DNA from: Yunchengibacter salinarum
Lineage (GTDB): Bacteria; Pseudomonadota; Alphaproteobacteria; Sphingomonadales; Kordiimonadaceae
Direction: 5' to 3'
DNA length: 64,000 nucleotides
Assembly (NCBI RefSeq): GCF_037658235.1
Contig: NZ_JBBJLN010000003.1
Span: 186,001 to 250,000, forward strand
How positions within the stretch are numbered: position 1 is the first letter of the stretch; every line of letters begins with the position of its first letter. This document shows, in pieces, positions 16,922-24,946 of this stretch. The position numbers were made by a program, and so were the translations under genes. The notes beneath the pieces are model-generated. The model was not told the DNA's origin. It saw only the letters and a program-made list of their open reading frames with translations, and searched no databases.

Positions 16922-18040
16922 ATGGCTCTGGTCTTGAGCGAGGAGCAGCAGCTTCTCAAGGAATCCGCCGCCGGGTTTCTGGCGGAAAAGGCGCCGGTCA
17001 GCCAGCTTCGCCAATTGCGCGATGATGGCGATGAGCGCGGTTACAAGCCCGAACTCTGGCAGGAAATGGTGGACATGGGCTTTGCCGGTCTGCTGGTTTC
17101 GGAAGACCATGGCGGCACCGGCTTCGGCTATGTGGGCGCCGGCATCGTGATGGAGGAAATGGGCCGTCGGCTTTCCGCCAGCCCGTTTTTCGCCACCGGC
17201 GTGGTGGGCGCGGCGCTTTTACGTGAATCCGGCGATGCGGCGGCACAAGCCGATCTGTTGCCGAAGCTGGCGTCCGGCGAGGTCACCATGACCCTGGCGC
17301 TGGATGAAACGCCCCATTTCGCGCCGGATAAAACCGCCATGAGCGTGGCGGGCGGCACACTCAAGGGTCTCAAGACCTTTGTGCCCGATGCCTGCACCGC
17401 CGATCTGATCGTTGTGGCGGCCCGCGAGTCCGGCGCGCCGGGGGATGCGGGCGGCCTGACGCTTTATCTGGTGGATGGCGGCGCCGATCACCTGATCCGT
17501 GACCGGGTGGTGAGCGTGGACAGCCGCCACTGGGGCAAGCTCACCTTTGAAGGGGTGGCGCCGCGCGGCACGCTGGGCGCGCCGGGCAAGGGCCATGCCG
17601 TGCTGAGCGCGGCGCTGGATCGGGTCAATATGGTGCTGGCCGCCGAGCTTGTGGGCGTGTCGCTTGAAGCGATGGACCAGACCCTGACCTATCTGAAGGA
17701 ACGCAAGCAGTTCGATACCACCATCGGTGCCTTTCAGGCGCTTCAGCACCGTGTGGCCCATCTGTTCAGCGAAGTGGAGGGCGCGCGCTCCGCCGTGCTC
17801 AAGGGCCTGCAAATGGCCGATCAGGGCGGCGATGTGGGCTGGTTCGCGTCGCTGGCCAAGGCCAAGGCGTGCAAGGCGGCGGTGCTTGCCACCAATGAAG
17901 CCATTCAGATGCATGGCGGCATCGGCATGACCGACGAATATGACATCGGTTTTTATCTGAAGCGGGCGCGGGTGATACAGCAGCTTTACGGCGATTATGG
18001 CTATCATGCCGACCGCTTCGCCGCCCTGAGCGGGTACTGA
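16922..18040 (+). CDS. acyl-CoA dehydrogenase, divergent partner subunit
   Basis: 372 residues. N-terminal helical domain (LSEEQQLLKESAAGFL), weakly conserved middle, and C-terminal ALQHRVAHLFSEVEGAR and AIQMHGGIGMTDEYDIGFYLKRA, which is well conserved in the superfamily. The usual middle-domain T-E-P-x-x-GSD loop is degenerate (LALDETPHFAP), so this may be a non-catalytic or substrate-shaping subunit of the preceding dehydrogenase. It starts after a GAGGGGAGGGG ribosome site. Confidence 0.92.
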   Translation: MALVLSEEQQLLKESAAGFLAEKAPVSQLRQLRDDGDERGYKPELWQEMVDMGFAGLLVSEDHGGTGFGYVGAGIVMEEMGRRLSASPFFATGVVGAALLRESGDAAAQADLLPKLASGEVTMTLALDETPHFAPDKTAMSVAGGTLKGLKTFVPDACTADLIVVAARESGAPGDAGGLTLYLVDGGADHLIRDRVVSVDSRHWGKLTFEGVAPRGTLGAPGKGHAVLSAALDRVNMVLAAELVGVSLEAMDQTLTYLKERKQFDTTIGAFQALQHRVAHLFSEVEGARSAVLKGLQMADQGGDVGWFASLAKAKACKAAVLATNEAIQMHGGIGMTDEYDIGFYLKRARVIQQLYGDYGYHADRFAALSGY

Positions 18041-18076
18041 GCCCCGCGCCACGCCAGTAATTCGGGGGAGAAGGTC

Positions 18077-19810
18077 ATGCTGGATCAACTGGACCTGCCA
18101 ACCGTTCCACCCGGCACGCCGCTGGACAGTGTGATGCGTGCGCTTGTGGACAAGGTGCCGCTTTTCGCCACCACCACGGTGCGCCTTGACGGGGTGGATT
18201 ATACCGCCTTTGCCAATCAGCCCGCCAATCTGCGCGATGCTACGGCCCTGATGCTGCGCCAGCCGGAGCGGGAGTGCCTGATATATGGCGAGGACCGCTT
18301 CACCTTTCAGCAAACGATCGACCGCGCCGCCCGGCTGGGCCGTGCGCTGGTGGACGATCTGGGGCTGGAAAAGGGCACGCCCGTGGGGCTGGTCATGCGC
18401 AATTACCCGGAATGGCTGATGGCCTATCTGGGGATAGCCGGGGCGGGCGGCATCATCAGCGCCATGAATGCCTGGTGGGGCACGGAAGAGCTGGAAAAGG
18501 CGATCCGGCTTTCCGGTTGCACCATTCTGGTGGTGGATGCGGACCGGGCAAAGCGCCTGGCCCCCTTGCAGGACAAGCTGGACCTGAAACTGATCGTGGC
18601 GCGGGATGCCGTGCCGGACGGCGTGACCGCCCATCGCTTCGCGGATCTGATCGCGGACAAGGCGCCCATGCGCTGGCCGGATGTGGACATTGCCCCCGAT
18701 GATGACGCCATGATGCTGTTCACGTCCGGCTCCACCGGTACGCCCAAGGCGGCGGTCAGCACGCACCGGGCGGTGGTATCCGTGCTGATGAACTGGGTCG
18801 TCATGGCGCTCGGCCTGTTGACGGTGGCGGGGGCCAAACCGGACCCGGATGACCAGCCCGTGGCGCTGGTGGCGGTGCCGTTCTTTCATGTGACCGGCCT
18901 GCTGCCGGTGGCGCTGGTGTCCATGGTGCTGGGGCGCAAGATGATCTGTATGCACAAATGGGACGCGGGCGAGGCCCTGCGCCTGATCGAGCGGGAGGGC
19001 GTCACATCCTTCACCGGTGTGCCCACCATGTCCTATGAACTGGCCACCCACCCGGACCTGAACAGCTATGACACCAGCACGCTCAGCCAGATCGGCGGCG
19101 GCGGCGCGGCGCGTCCAAAGGACCATGTGCCGGTGATAGAGCAGGCTTTCGCCAATGCCTTTCCCGGCATCGGCTATGGCCTGACGGAGACCACCGCCCT
19201 CGGCGCCATATTGTTCGGCGACGAATATGTGAAGCGGCCCGGCAGCACCGGCAAGCCCACTTTCCCGCTGGTGGAGGCCCGCATTGTTGGCCCCGACGGG
19301 CGGGACGTGCCAACCGGCGAGCGCGGTGAGGTGTGGATCAAGTCCGTCGCCAATATGCGCGGCTACTGGCGCGACCCGGATGCCACCGCCGCCGCCGTGA
19401 CCGATGGCTGGTTCCATACCGGCGACGTGGGCGTGCTGGACGCGGAAGGCTATCTGTACATTGTGGACCGGATGAAGGACATCATCATTCGCGGCGGGGA
19501 GAATATCGCCTCGCTGGAGGTGGAGGCGGTGTTGCACGCCGTGCCGGGGGTGGCGGACGTGATGGTGTTCGGCCTGCCGGATGCCCGCCTTGGGGAGCGC
19601 GTGGGGGCCGTGGTGGTGAGCGATGACCCGGCCCTGACGCCGCAAGCCATTCTGGATGAGGCGGGCAGGCATCTGGCCCCCTTCAAGCTGCCGGAGACCA
19701 TCTGGATTCAGCGCGAACCGCTGCCCCTGATCGCCAGCGGCAAGCTGGACCGCAAGGGCATCCGGGCGCATTTTCAGGAACGCCATGCACGGGAACAGGC
19801 CGCCGGATAG
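18077..19810 (+). CDS. acyl-CoA synthetase (AMP-forming)
   Basis: 577 residues of the ANL superfamily. It would activate a carboxylic acid with ATP and CoA. Motifs seen: P-loop MLFTSGSTGTPKAA, A5 GYGLTETTALG, A7 TGDVGVLDAEGYLYIVDR, A8 DRMKDIIIRGGENIAS and the C-terminal A10 Lys in IASGKLDRKGIR. A long N-terminal domain (ALVDDLGLEKGTPVGLVMRNYPEWL region) is as in FadD3/FadD17-like ligases. The order dehydrogenase, dehydrogenase, ligase, dehydrogenase, hydratase supports a full beta-oxidation operon. Confidence 0.93.
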   Translation: MLDQLDLPTVPPGTPLDSVMRALVDKVPLFATTTVRLDGVDYTAFANQPANLRDATALMLRQPERECLIYGEDRFTFQQTIDRAARLGRALVDDLGLEKGTPVGLVMRNYPEWLMAYLGIAGAGGIISAMNAWWGTEELEKAIRLSGCTILVVDADRAKRLAPLQDKLDLKLIVARDAVPDGVTAHRFADLIADKAPMRWPDVDIAPDDDAMMLFTSGSTGTPKAAVSTHRAVVSVLMNWVVMALGLLTVAGAKPDPDDQPVALVAVPFFHVTGLLPVALVSMVLGRKMICMHKWDAGEALRLIEREGVTSFTGVPTMSYELATHPDLNSYDTSTLSQIGGGGAARPKDHVPVIEQAFANAFPGIGYGLTETTALGAILFGDEYVKRPGSTGKPTFPLVEARIVGPDGRDVPTGERGEVWIKSVANMRGYWRDPDATAAAVTDGWFHTGDVGVLDAEGYLYIVDRMKDIIIRGGENIASLEVEAVLHAVPGVADVMVFGLPDARLGERVGAVVVSDDPALTPQAILDEAGRHLAPFKLPETIWIQREPLPLIASGKLDRKGIRAHFQERHAREQAAG

Positions 19811-19837
19811 GCGCGCCCAACAGAGGGAGCAGGGGTC

Positions 19838-21079
19838 ATGACCATGGATCTGGGGTTGAGCGAGCGTGGCCGCGAGGTGCGGGACCGCATCAGGACCATT
19901 ATCGACGAGAACATCATCCCGGTGGAGGAAGAATACCATGCCGAGGTGGAAAGGGCCCAGGATCGCTGGACCCTGACCCCCCGCATGACGGAAATCCTGG
20001 ACGGGCTGAAGGATCAGGCCAAGCGGGAAGGGCTGTGGAATTTCTGGCTGACGGACAGCGAGCGGGGCTTTGGCCTGACCACGGTGGAATATGCCTATAT
20101 CGCCGAGGAACTGGGCCGGTCCCAACTTGCCAGCGAGGTGTTCAACTGCTCCGCGCCCGATACCGGCAATATGGAGGTGCTGGAACGCTATGGCAGCGCC
20201 GAGCAGAAGGAAAAATGGCTGAAACCGCTGCTCGATGGCACCATCCGATCCGCTTATGTGATGACGGAACCGGGCGTGGCATCGAGCGATGCCACCAATC
20301 TGTCGGTGGAAGCCCGGCTGGATGGCGATGAATGGGTCATCAATGGCGAGAAATGGTGGGCTTCCGGCGCGGGGGACAGCCGCTGCAAGGTGTTCATCAC
20401 CATGCTCCGCACGGAGGGGGAGGACGCGCCCCGGCACAATCGCCATTCCATGATCCTGGTGGAACGGGACGCCCCCGGCGTGGAGATTCTGCGCCCCATG
20501 ATGGTGTTTGGCCATGACGACGCGCCGCACGGGCACATGCATATCCGTTTCAACGATGTGCGGGTACCTAAAGACAATCTGGTTCATCATCGCGGCGCCG
20601 GGTTCGAGGTGGCACAGGGCCGCCTGGGGCCGGGGCGCATCCATCACTGTATGCGCTCCATCGGTGCGGCGGAACGGGCGCTGGGCCTGATGTGCCGCCG
20701 TGCGCTGGAGCGGGAGGCGTTCGGTCGTCCGCTGGCCAAGCTGGGCGCCAATTACGACATCATCGCCGAATGCCGCATCGAGATCGAGCAGGCGCGCCTG
20801 CTGTGCCTGAAGGCGGCGCACATGATGGATACGATCGGTGCCATCAAGGCGGGGCCCTATATTTCGCAGATCAAGGTGGTGGCCCCGCGCATGTCGCTGA
20901 AGGTGATCGACGAGGCCATGCAGATGCACGGCGGCGCCGGGATCAGCCAGGATTTCCCCTTCGCCCCTATGTGGCACGCTCAGCGCACCTTGCGCTATGC
21001 GGATGGCCCGGACGCGGTGCACCGTATGGTGATCGCGCGTGACGAGTTGAAGGCAACATATCGCAAGCACAACGTTTAA
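19838..21079 (+). CDS. ACAD10/11-type acyl-CoA dehydrogenase
   Basis: 413 residues. Several segments are typical of the dehydrogenase half of ACAD10/ACAD11 rather than of ordinary ACADs: VFNCSAPDTGNMEVLERYG, MTEPGVASSDATN, GEKWWASGAGDSRCK, GHDDAPHGHMHIRF, GRLGPGRIHHCMRSIGAAER and MQMHGGAGISQDFP. In animals this domain is fused to an APH-like kinase and processes phosphorylated 4-hydroxyacyl-CoA. Here the kinase-like partner is a separate gene at 9617-10690 in the divergent operon. The family call is strong and the 4-hydroxyacyl substrate is inferred. Confidence 0.93.
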   Translation: MTMDLGLSERGREVRDRIRTIIDENIIPVEEEYHAEVERAQDRWTLTPRMTEILDGLKDQAKREGLWNFWLTDSERGFGLTTVEYAYIAEELGRSQLASEVFNCSAPDTGNMEVLERYGSAEQKEKWLKPLLDGTIRSAYVMTEPGVASSDATNLSVEARLDGDEWVINGEKWWASGAGDSRCKVFITMLRTEGEDAPRHNRHSMILVERDAPGVEILRPMMVFGHDDAPHGHMHIRFNDVRVPKDNLVHHRGAGFEVAQGRLGPGRIHHCMRSIGAAERALGLMCRRALEREAFGRPLAKLGANYDIIAECRIEIEQARLLCLKAAHMMDTIGAIKAGPYISQIKVVAPRMSLKVIDEAMQMHGGAGISQDFPFAPMWHAQRTLRYADGPDAVHRMVIARDELKATYRKHNV

Positions 21080-21107
21080 GCAGCGTGCCGGAGGGGAGAG
21101 GACGGCC

Positions 21108-21569
21108 ATGAGCAAGACGGTCAAACCGGAAGACGTGGCGACCTATGTGGGCCAGGAAGTGGGGGTCAGCGACTGGTTCCCGATTGATCAGGACCGCATC
21201 AATGCCTTTGCCGACGTGACGAAGGATCATCAGTTCATCCATGTGGACCGGGAAGCGGCGGCGAAAACGCCGTTCGGCACCACCATCGCCCATGGGTTTC
21301 TGACCCTGTCCATGCTGTCCTATCTGATCGACGGGGCGACGCTGAGGGTCGAGGGCACGGTGATGGGGCTGAATTACGGCTTCGAGAAGGTGCGCTTTCT
21401 TGCCCCGGTGAAGGTGGACAGCCGCATTCGCCTGCGCGTTACCATCGGCGACGTGCAGGACAAGGGCGCGGGCCGCCTGCTGATCCGGCAGGACGTGACC
21501 ATGGAGATCGAGGGGGAGGAGCGCCCCGCGCTCACCGCCCAGTGGCTGACCATGATTCAGGTGGCCTGA
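21108..21569 (+). CDS. MaoC-family (R)-enoyl-CoA hydratase
   Basis: 153 residues, single hot-dog domain. The hydratase active site is seen as DVTKDHQFIHVD with downstream FGTTIAHGFLTLSML. It hydrates trans-2-enoyl-CoA to the (R)-3-hydroxyacyl-CoA. The following gene is an HSD17B4-like SDR that would oxidise that (R) product, so hydratase and dehydrogenase match stereochemically. It starts 28 bases after the ACAD10/11-like gene, with a GGAGGGGAGAGG site. Confidence 0.93.
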   Translation: MSKTVKPEDVATYVGQEVGVSDWFPIDQDRINAFADVTKDHQFIHVDREAAAKTPFGTTIAHGFLTLSMLSYLIDGATLRVEGTVMGLNYGFEKVRFLAPVKVDSRIRLRVTIGDVQDKGAGRLLIRQDVTMEIEGEERPALTAQWLTMIQVA

Positions 21570-21637
21570 CTTCAGGGAGGCTGAATACAGGTGGCCTGGG
21601 CCGATCTGGGCGCATTGTTTAACGAGAGGACGGATTT

Positions 21638-22558
21638 ATGAGCATTCGGTTTGATGATCAGGTGGCCATAGTCACGGGCGCGGGCGGCGGCCTTGGCCGC
21701 ACCCATGCGCTGGCGCTGGCCGCGCGCGGGGCGAAGGTGGTGGTGAACGATCTGGGCGGCGACGTGACCGGCGCGGGCGGGGACCCCGGCGCCGCGCAGA
21801 AAGTGGTGGCCGAGATCGAGGCGGCGGGCGGCACGGCGCTGGCGGACGGCGCGGACGTAACGAAAACGGACCAGGTGTCGGCCATGGTCGAAAAGGCCAT
21901 GAACGCCTGGGGGCGGGTGGACATACTGGTGAACAATGCGGGTGTGCTGCGTGACCGCAGCTTCGCCAAGATGACCATGGACGATTTCGCCTTTGTGCTG
22001 AACGTGCACCTTCAGGGGTCCGCTAACTGCACCAGCGCGGTGTGGGACATCATGCGCCAGCAGGCTTATGGCCGCATCGTCATGACCACATCGTCCAGCG
22101 GCCTTTACGGCAATTTCGGCCAGAGCAATTACGGCGCCGCCAAGATGGGTCTGATCGGCCTGATGAACACGCTTGTGCTGGAAGGCGGCAAGTACAATAT
22201 CCGTGTGAATGCGCTGGCCCCGGTGGCGGCCACCCGCATGACCGAAGACCTGATGCCGCAGGCGGCGCTGGATCTTGTCAGGCCGGAGGATGTGTCCACC
22301 GGGCTTGTGACCCTGTGCGATCGGGACGCGCCGAACCGCACCATATTATGTGCCGGGGCGGGCGGTTTTGCCCGCACCGTCATTCAGGAGAGCGAGGGCA
22401 TCTTCCTGGAAGAGAGCGCGCGCAGCCCGGAAGCGGTGCGCGCCGCGCTGGACACCATCAACGACATGGCCGGGGCGAAGGAATATCAGCATGGCGGGGA
22501 GCAGACCATGAAGTTCCTGACCAAGGCGGCGAAGGCCGCGGGTGTGCAGATTTCCTGA
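21638..22558 (+). CDS. (3R)-hydroxyacyl-CoA dehydrogenase, HSD17B4-like SDR
   Basis: 306 residues, longer than classical SDRs as in the dehydrogenase domain of peroxisomal multifunctional enzyme 2. Seen: VTGAGGGLGRTHAL, NDLGGDVTG, VNNAGVLRDRSF, catalytic Ser in TTSSSGLYGN and YGAAK. It oxidises (R)-3-hydroxyacyl-CoA to the 3-keto form with NAD. It is preceded by the MaoC hydratase and followed by the thiolase, completing a D-type beta-oxidation spiral. Confidence 0.93.
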   Translation: MSIRFDDQVAIVTGAGGGLGRTHALALAARGAKVVVNDLGGDVTGAGGDPGAAQKVVAEIEAAGGTALADGADVTKTDQVSAMVEKAMNAWGRVDILVNNAGVLRDRSFAKMTMDDFAFVLNVHLQGSANCTSAVWDIMRQQAYGRIVMTTSSSGLYGNFGQSNYGAAKMGLIGLMNTLVLEGGKYNIRVNALAPVAATRMTEDLMPQAALDLVRPEDVSTGLVTLCDRDAPNRTILCAGAGGFARTVIQESEGIFLEESARSPEAVRAALDTINDMAGAKEYQHGGEQTMKFLTKAAKAAGVQIS

Positions 22559-22626
22559 CCTGGCCGACGCGCGGGCCGCTGGTCCGGGCGCCTGAAACAG
22601 ACCCGACCTTGAAAAGGAGCCGAACC

Positions 22627-23808
22627 ATGCGTGAAGCCGTTATCGTATCCACCGCCCGCACCCCCATCGGCAAGGCCTATAAGGGGGCCTTCAATGCCAC
22701 CCAGAGCCCCACGCTGGCCGGGCACGCCATCAAGAATGCGGTGGCGCGCGCCGGGCTGGAAGGCCAGGAAGTGGAGGATGTGATTCTGGGCTGTGCCCTG
22801 CCGCAGGGCACCAGCAGCCCCAATATCGGGCGGCTGGCCGCGCTGAAGGCCGGGCTGCCGGTCAGCGTTGCGGGCATGACCATGGATCGCCAGTGCGCCA
22901 GCGGCCTGATGGCCATTGCCACCGCCGCCAAGCAGGTGGTGCATGATGGTATGGAAATTGCCGTGGGCGGCGGGCTCGAATCCATCAGCCTTGTCCAGAA
23001 CGACCATATGAACCGCTATCAGCTTGTGGATGAAAGCCTGACCGCCATGCAGCCGGATGTGTATATGTCCATGCTGGAAACGGCGGAAGTGGTGGCCAGG
23101 CGCTATGGCATTGACCGGGACGCCATGGATGCCTACGGCCTGCAATCCCAGCAGCGCACCGCCGCCGCGCAGGAAGCGGGCCGCTTCGATGACGAGATTG
23201 TGCCCCTGCCCACCAAAAAGGGCGTGATGGACAAGGAAACCAAAAAGATCAGCTTCGAGGACGTGGTGCTGGAGCAGGACGAGGGCAACCGCCCTTCCAC
23301 CACGCTGGATGGCTTGCAGGGCCTGAACCCGGTATTCGATGGTGGCACCATCACGGCGGGCAATGCCAGCCAGTTGTCGGATGGCGCCTCCGCCAGCGTG
23401 GTGATGGAACGCACGCAAGCTGAGCGCCGGGGGCTGACGCCGCTGGGGCTGTATCGCGGCATCGCCGTGGCGGGGCTGGCGCCGGATGAAATGGGCATCG
23501 GCCCCGTCTATGCCATCCCCAAATTGCTGAAGCAGCACGGGCTGACCATCGACGATATCGGCCTGTGGGAACTGAACGAGGCCTTCGCCGTGCAGGTGCT
23601 GTATTGCCGCGACAAGCTGGGCATTCCCAATGACAGGCTGAACGTGAATGGCGGTGCCATTTCCGTTGGTCACCCTTATGGCATGTCCGGCGCGCGCATG
23701 GTGGGCCATGCCCTGATCGAAGGCAGGCGCCAGGGCGCGAAATATGTGGTGGTGACCATGTGCGTCGGCGGTGGCATGGGGGCCGCGGGCCTCTTTGAAG
23801 TGCTGTAG
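22627..23808 (+). CDS. thiolase (acetyl-CoA acyltransferase)
   Basis: 393 residues from ATG 22627 (MREAVIVSTARTPIG), the standard thiolase start, preceded by AAAAGGAGCC; a longer frame reaching back to 22042 lies inside the SDR gene and is rejected. Catalytic residues seen: nucleophilic Cys90 in MDRQCASGLMAI, His in GGAISVGHPYGMSGARM and the second Cys in MCVGGGMGAAG. It cleaves 3-ketoacyl-CoA with CoA, the last step of the spiral encoded by this operon. Confidence 0.96.
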   Translation: MREAVIVSTARTPIGKAYKGAFNATQSPTLAGHAIKNAVARAGLEGQEVEDVILGCALPQGTSSPNIGRLAALKAGLPVSVAGMTMDRQCASGLMAIATAAKQVVHDGMEIAVGGGLESISLVQNDHMNRYQLVDESLTAMQPDVYMSMLETAEVVARRYGIDRDAMDAYGLQSQQRTAAAQEAGRFDDEIVPLPTKKGVMDKETKKISFEDVVLEQDEGNRPSTTLDGLQGLNPVFDGGTITAGNASQLSDGASASVVMERTQAERRGLTPLGLYRGIAVAGLAPDEMGIGPVYAIPKLLKQHGLTIDDIGLWELNEAFAVQVLYCRDKLGIPNDRLNVNGGAISVGHPYGMSGARMVGHALIEGRRQGAKYVVVTMCVGGGMGAAGLFEVL

Positions 23809-23845
23809 GGCGCGGATCAGGCAACATTCCTGTCGGGGGAGCGAG

Positions 23846-24826
23846 ATGAAAGCGGTTTTGTGCAAGGAACTGGGCGGTGCGGAAAAGCTGGTGGTGGAAG
23901 ATGTGCCCGCCCCCAGGCCCGGCCCGAAGGACGTTCTGGTGGATGTGAAGGCGGCGGGGGTCAATTTCCCGGACGTGCTGATCATTCAGGGTAAATATCA
24001 GTTTCAGCCCGATCTGCCCTTTACGCCGGGCGGCGAAGGGGCCGGGGTGGTGGCCGAAGTGGGCGCCGAGGTGGACGGCATAAAGCCCGGCGACCGGGTT
24101 TTGTTCACCCATCTGACCGGCGCTTTCGCCGAGCAGGCGGTGGTGCCCGCCGGGGCCGTGGTGCCGATCCCGGATGCCATGCCGTTTGACGCGGCGGCGG
24201 GCCTGACCATCACCTATGCCACCAGCCTGCACGCCCTGAAGCAGCGGGCGGACCTGAAAGCCGGGGAAACCGTGCTTGTGCTGGGGGCCGCTGGCGGTGT
24301 GGGGCTGGCTGCGGTGGAATTGGCCAAGGCCATGGGCGCCACCGTGATCGCCGCCACCAGCAGTGAAGAGAAAGGCGCCGTGGCCAGGGCCGCGGGTGCC
24401 GACAAGGTGATCACCTACAGCACCGAAGACCTGAAGAAAACCGCCAAGGACCTGACCGGGGGTCGCGGCGTGGACGTGGTCTATGATCCCGTGGGCAGCG
24501 ACTATACCGAGCAGGCGCTCAGGGCCATGGCGCCCGGTGGCCGTCTGCTGGTGATCGGCTTCGCGGCGGGCGACATTCCCAAGGTGCCCGCCAATCTGTG
24601 CCTGTTGAAGCAATGCAGCCTGGTGGGCGTGTTCTGGGGCGCCTGGGCCGCCGCCAATCCGGGCGGCCAGGCGGACAATATGCGCATCCTGTTCGACCAT
24701 TACGCGGCGGGCCGCATCAAGCCGCATATTGACGGACATTACCCGCTGGACCGGGTGGCCGATGCCTATGAGCGGCTTACGGGCCGCCATGCCAGGGGCA
24801 AGGTTATCCTGACACCGCAGGGGTGA
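23846..24826 (+). CDS. NADPH:quinone oxidoreductase-like MDR protein
   Basis: 326 residues from ATG 23846 (MKAVLCKELG) after GGGGGAGCGAG. Zinc-independent medium-chain dehydrogenase/reductase: GroES-like N-terminal half with GVNFPDVLIIQGKYQ and PGGEGAGVV, then a Rossmann half with VLGAAGGVGLAAVELAKAMG. It probably reduces an enone or quinone using NADPH. It is the last gene of the plus-strand operon. It could reduce an enoyl intermediate, but the substrate is not readable. Confidence 0.92.
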   Translation: MKAVLCKELGGAEKLVVEDVPAPRPGPKDVLVDVKAAGVNFPDVLIIQGKYQFQPDLPFTPGGEGAGVVAEVGAEVDGIKPGDRVLFTHLTGAFAEQAVVPAGAVVPIPDAMPFDAAAGLTITYATSLHALKQRADLKAGETVLVLGAAGGVGLAAVELAKAMGATVIAATSSEEKGAVARAAGADKVITYSTEDLKKTAKDLTGGRGVDVVYDPVGSDYTEQALRAMAPGGRLLVIGFAAGDIPKVPANLCLLKQCSLVGVFWGAWAAANPGGQADNMRILFDHYAAGRIKPHIDGHYPLDRVADAYERLTGRHARGKVILTPQG

Positions 24827-24851
24827 GGGGTTCCGGTCAGGGTTGATTTTT

Positions 24852-24871
24852 TGGACTCGCCAGTCTTGAAA
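24852..24871. promoter_or_regulatory. candidate TetR-like operator, site B
   Basis: TGGACT-CGCC-AGTCTTGAAA, with the perfect dyad GACT-N4-AGTC. It lies upstream of the patatin-like gene (start 24947). It is flanked by an 8-bp inverted repeat, GGTCAGGG (24835-24842) and CCCTGACC (24877-24884). It shares TGGACT and RGTCTTRAAA with site A. Confidence 0.55.
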
Positions 24872-24946
24872 GAAATCCCTGACCGTCTATGCTGATCGCG
24901 TCTTGATCGGATCACATGCCGGTTGTCGAGCAGGGGGCCGCCACCC

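Noticed and set aside
17219..21124. Open frame of about 1300 codons on the minus strand opposite the dehydrogenase/ligase operon
   Set aside because: It is antisense to four clearly recognisable genes. The translation is His/Gln/Arg-rich with no domains, as produced by strong GC3 bias on the other strand.
22042..22626. Long N-terminal extension of the thiolase frame
   Set aside because: It lies inside the SDR gene in another frame; the conserved thiolase start MREAVIVSTARTPIG with its own ribosome site is at 22627.
24902..24915. FNR-like TTGATCGGATCACA upstream of the patatin-like gene
   Set aside because: The half-sites have the wrong spacing and the right arm does not match RTCAA.
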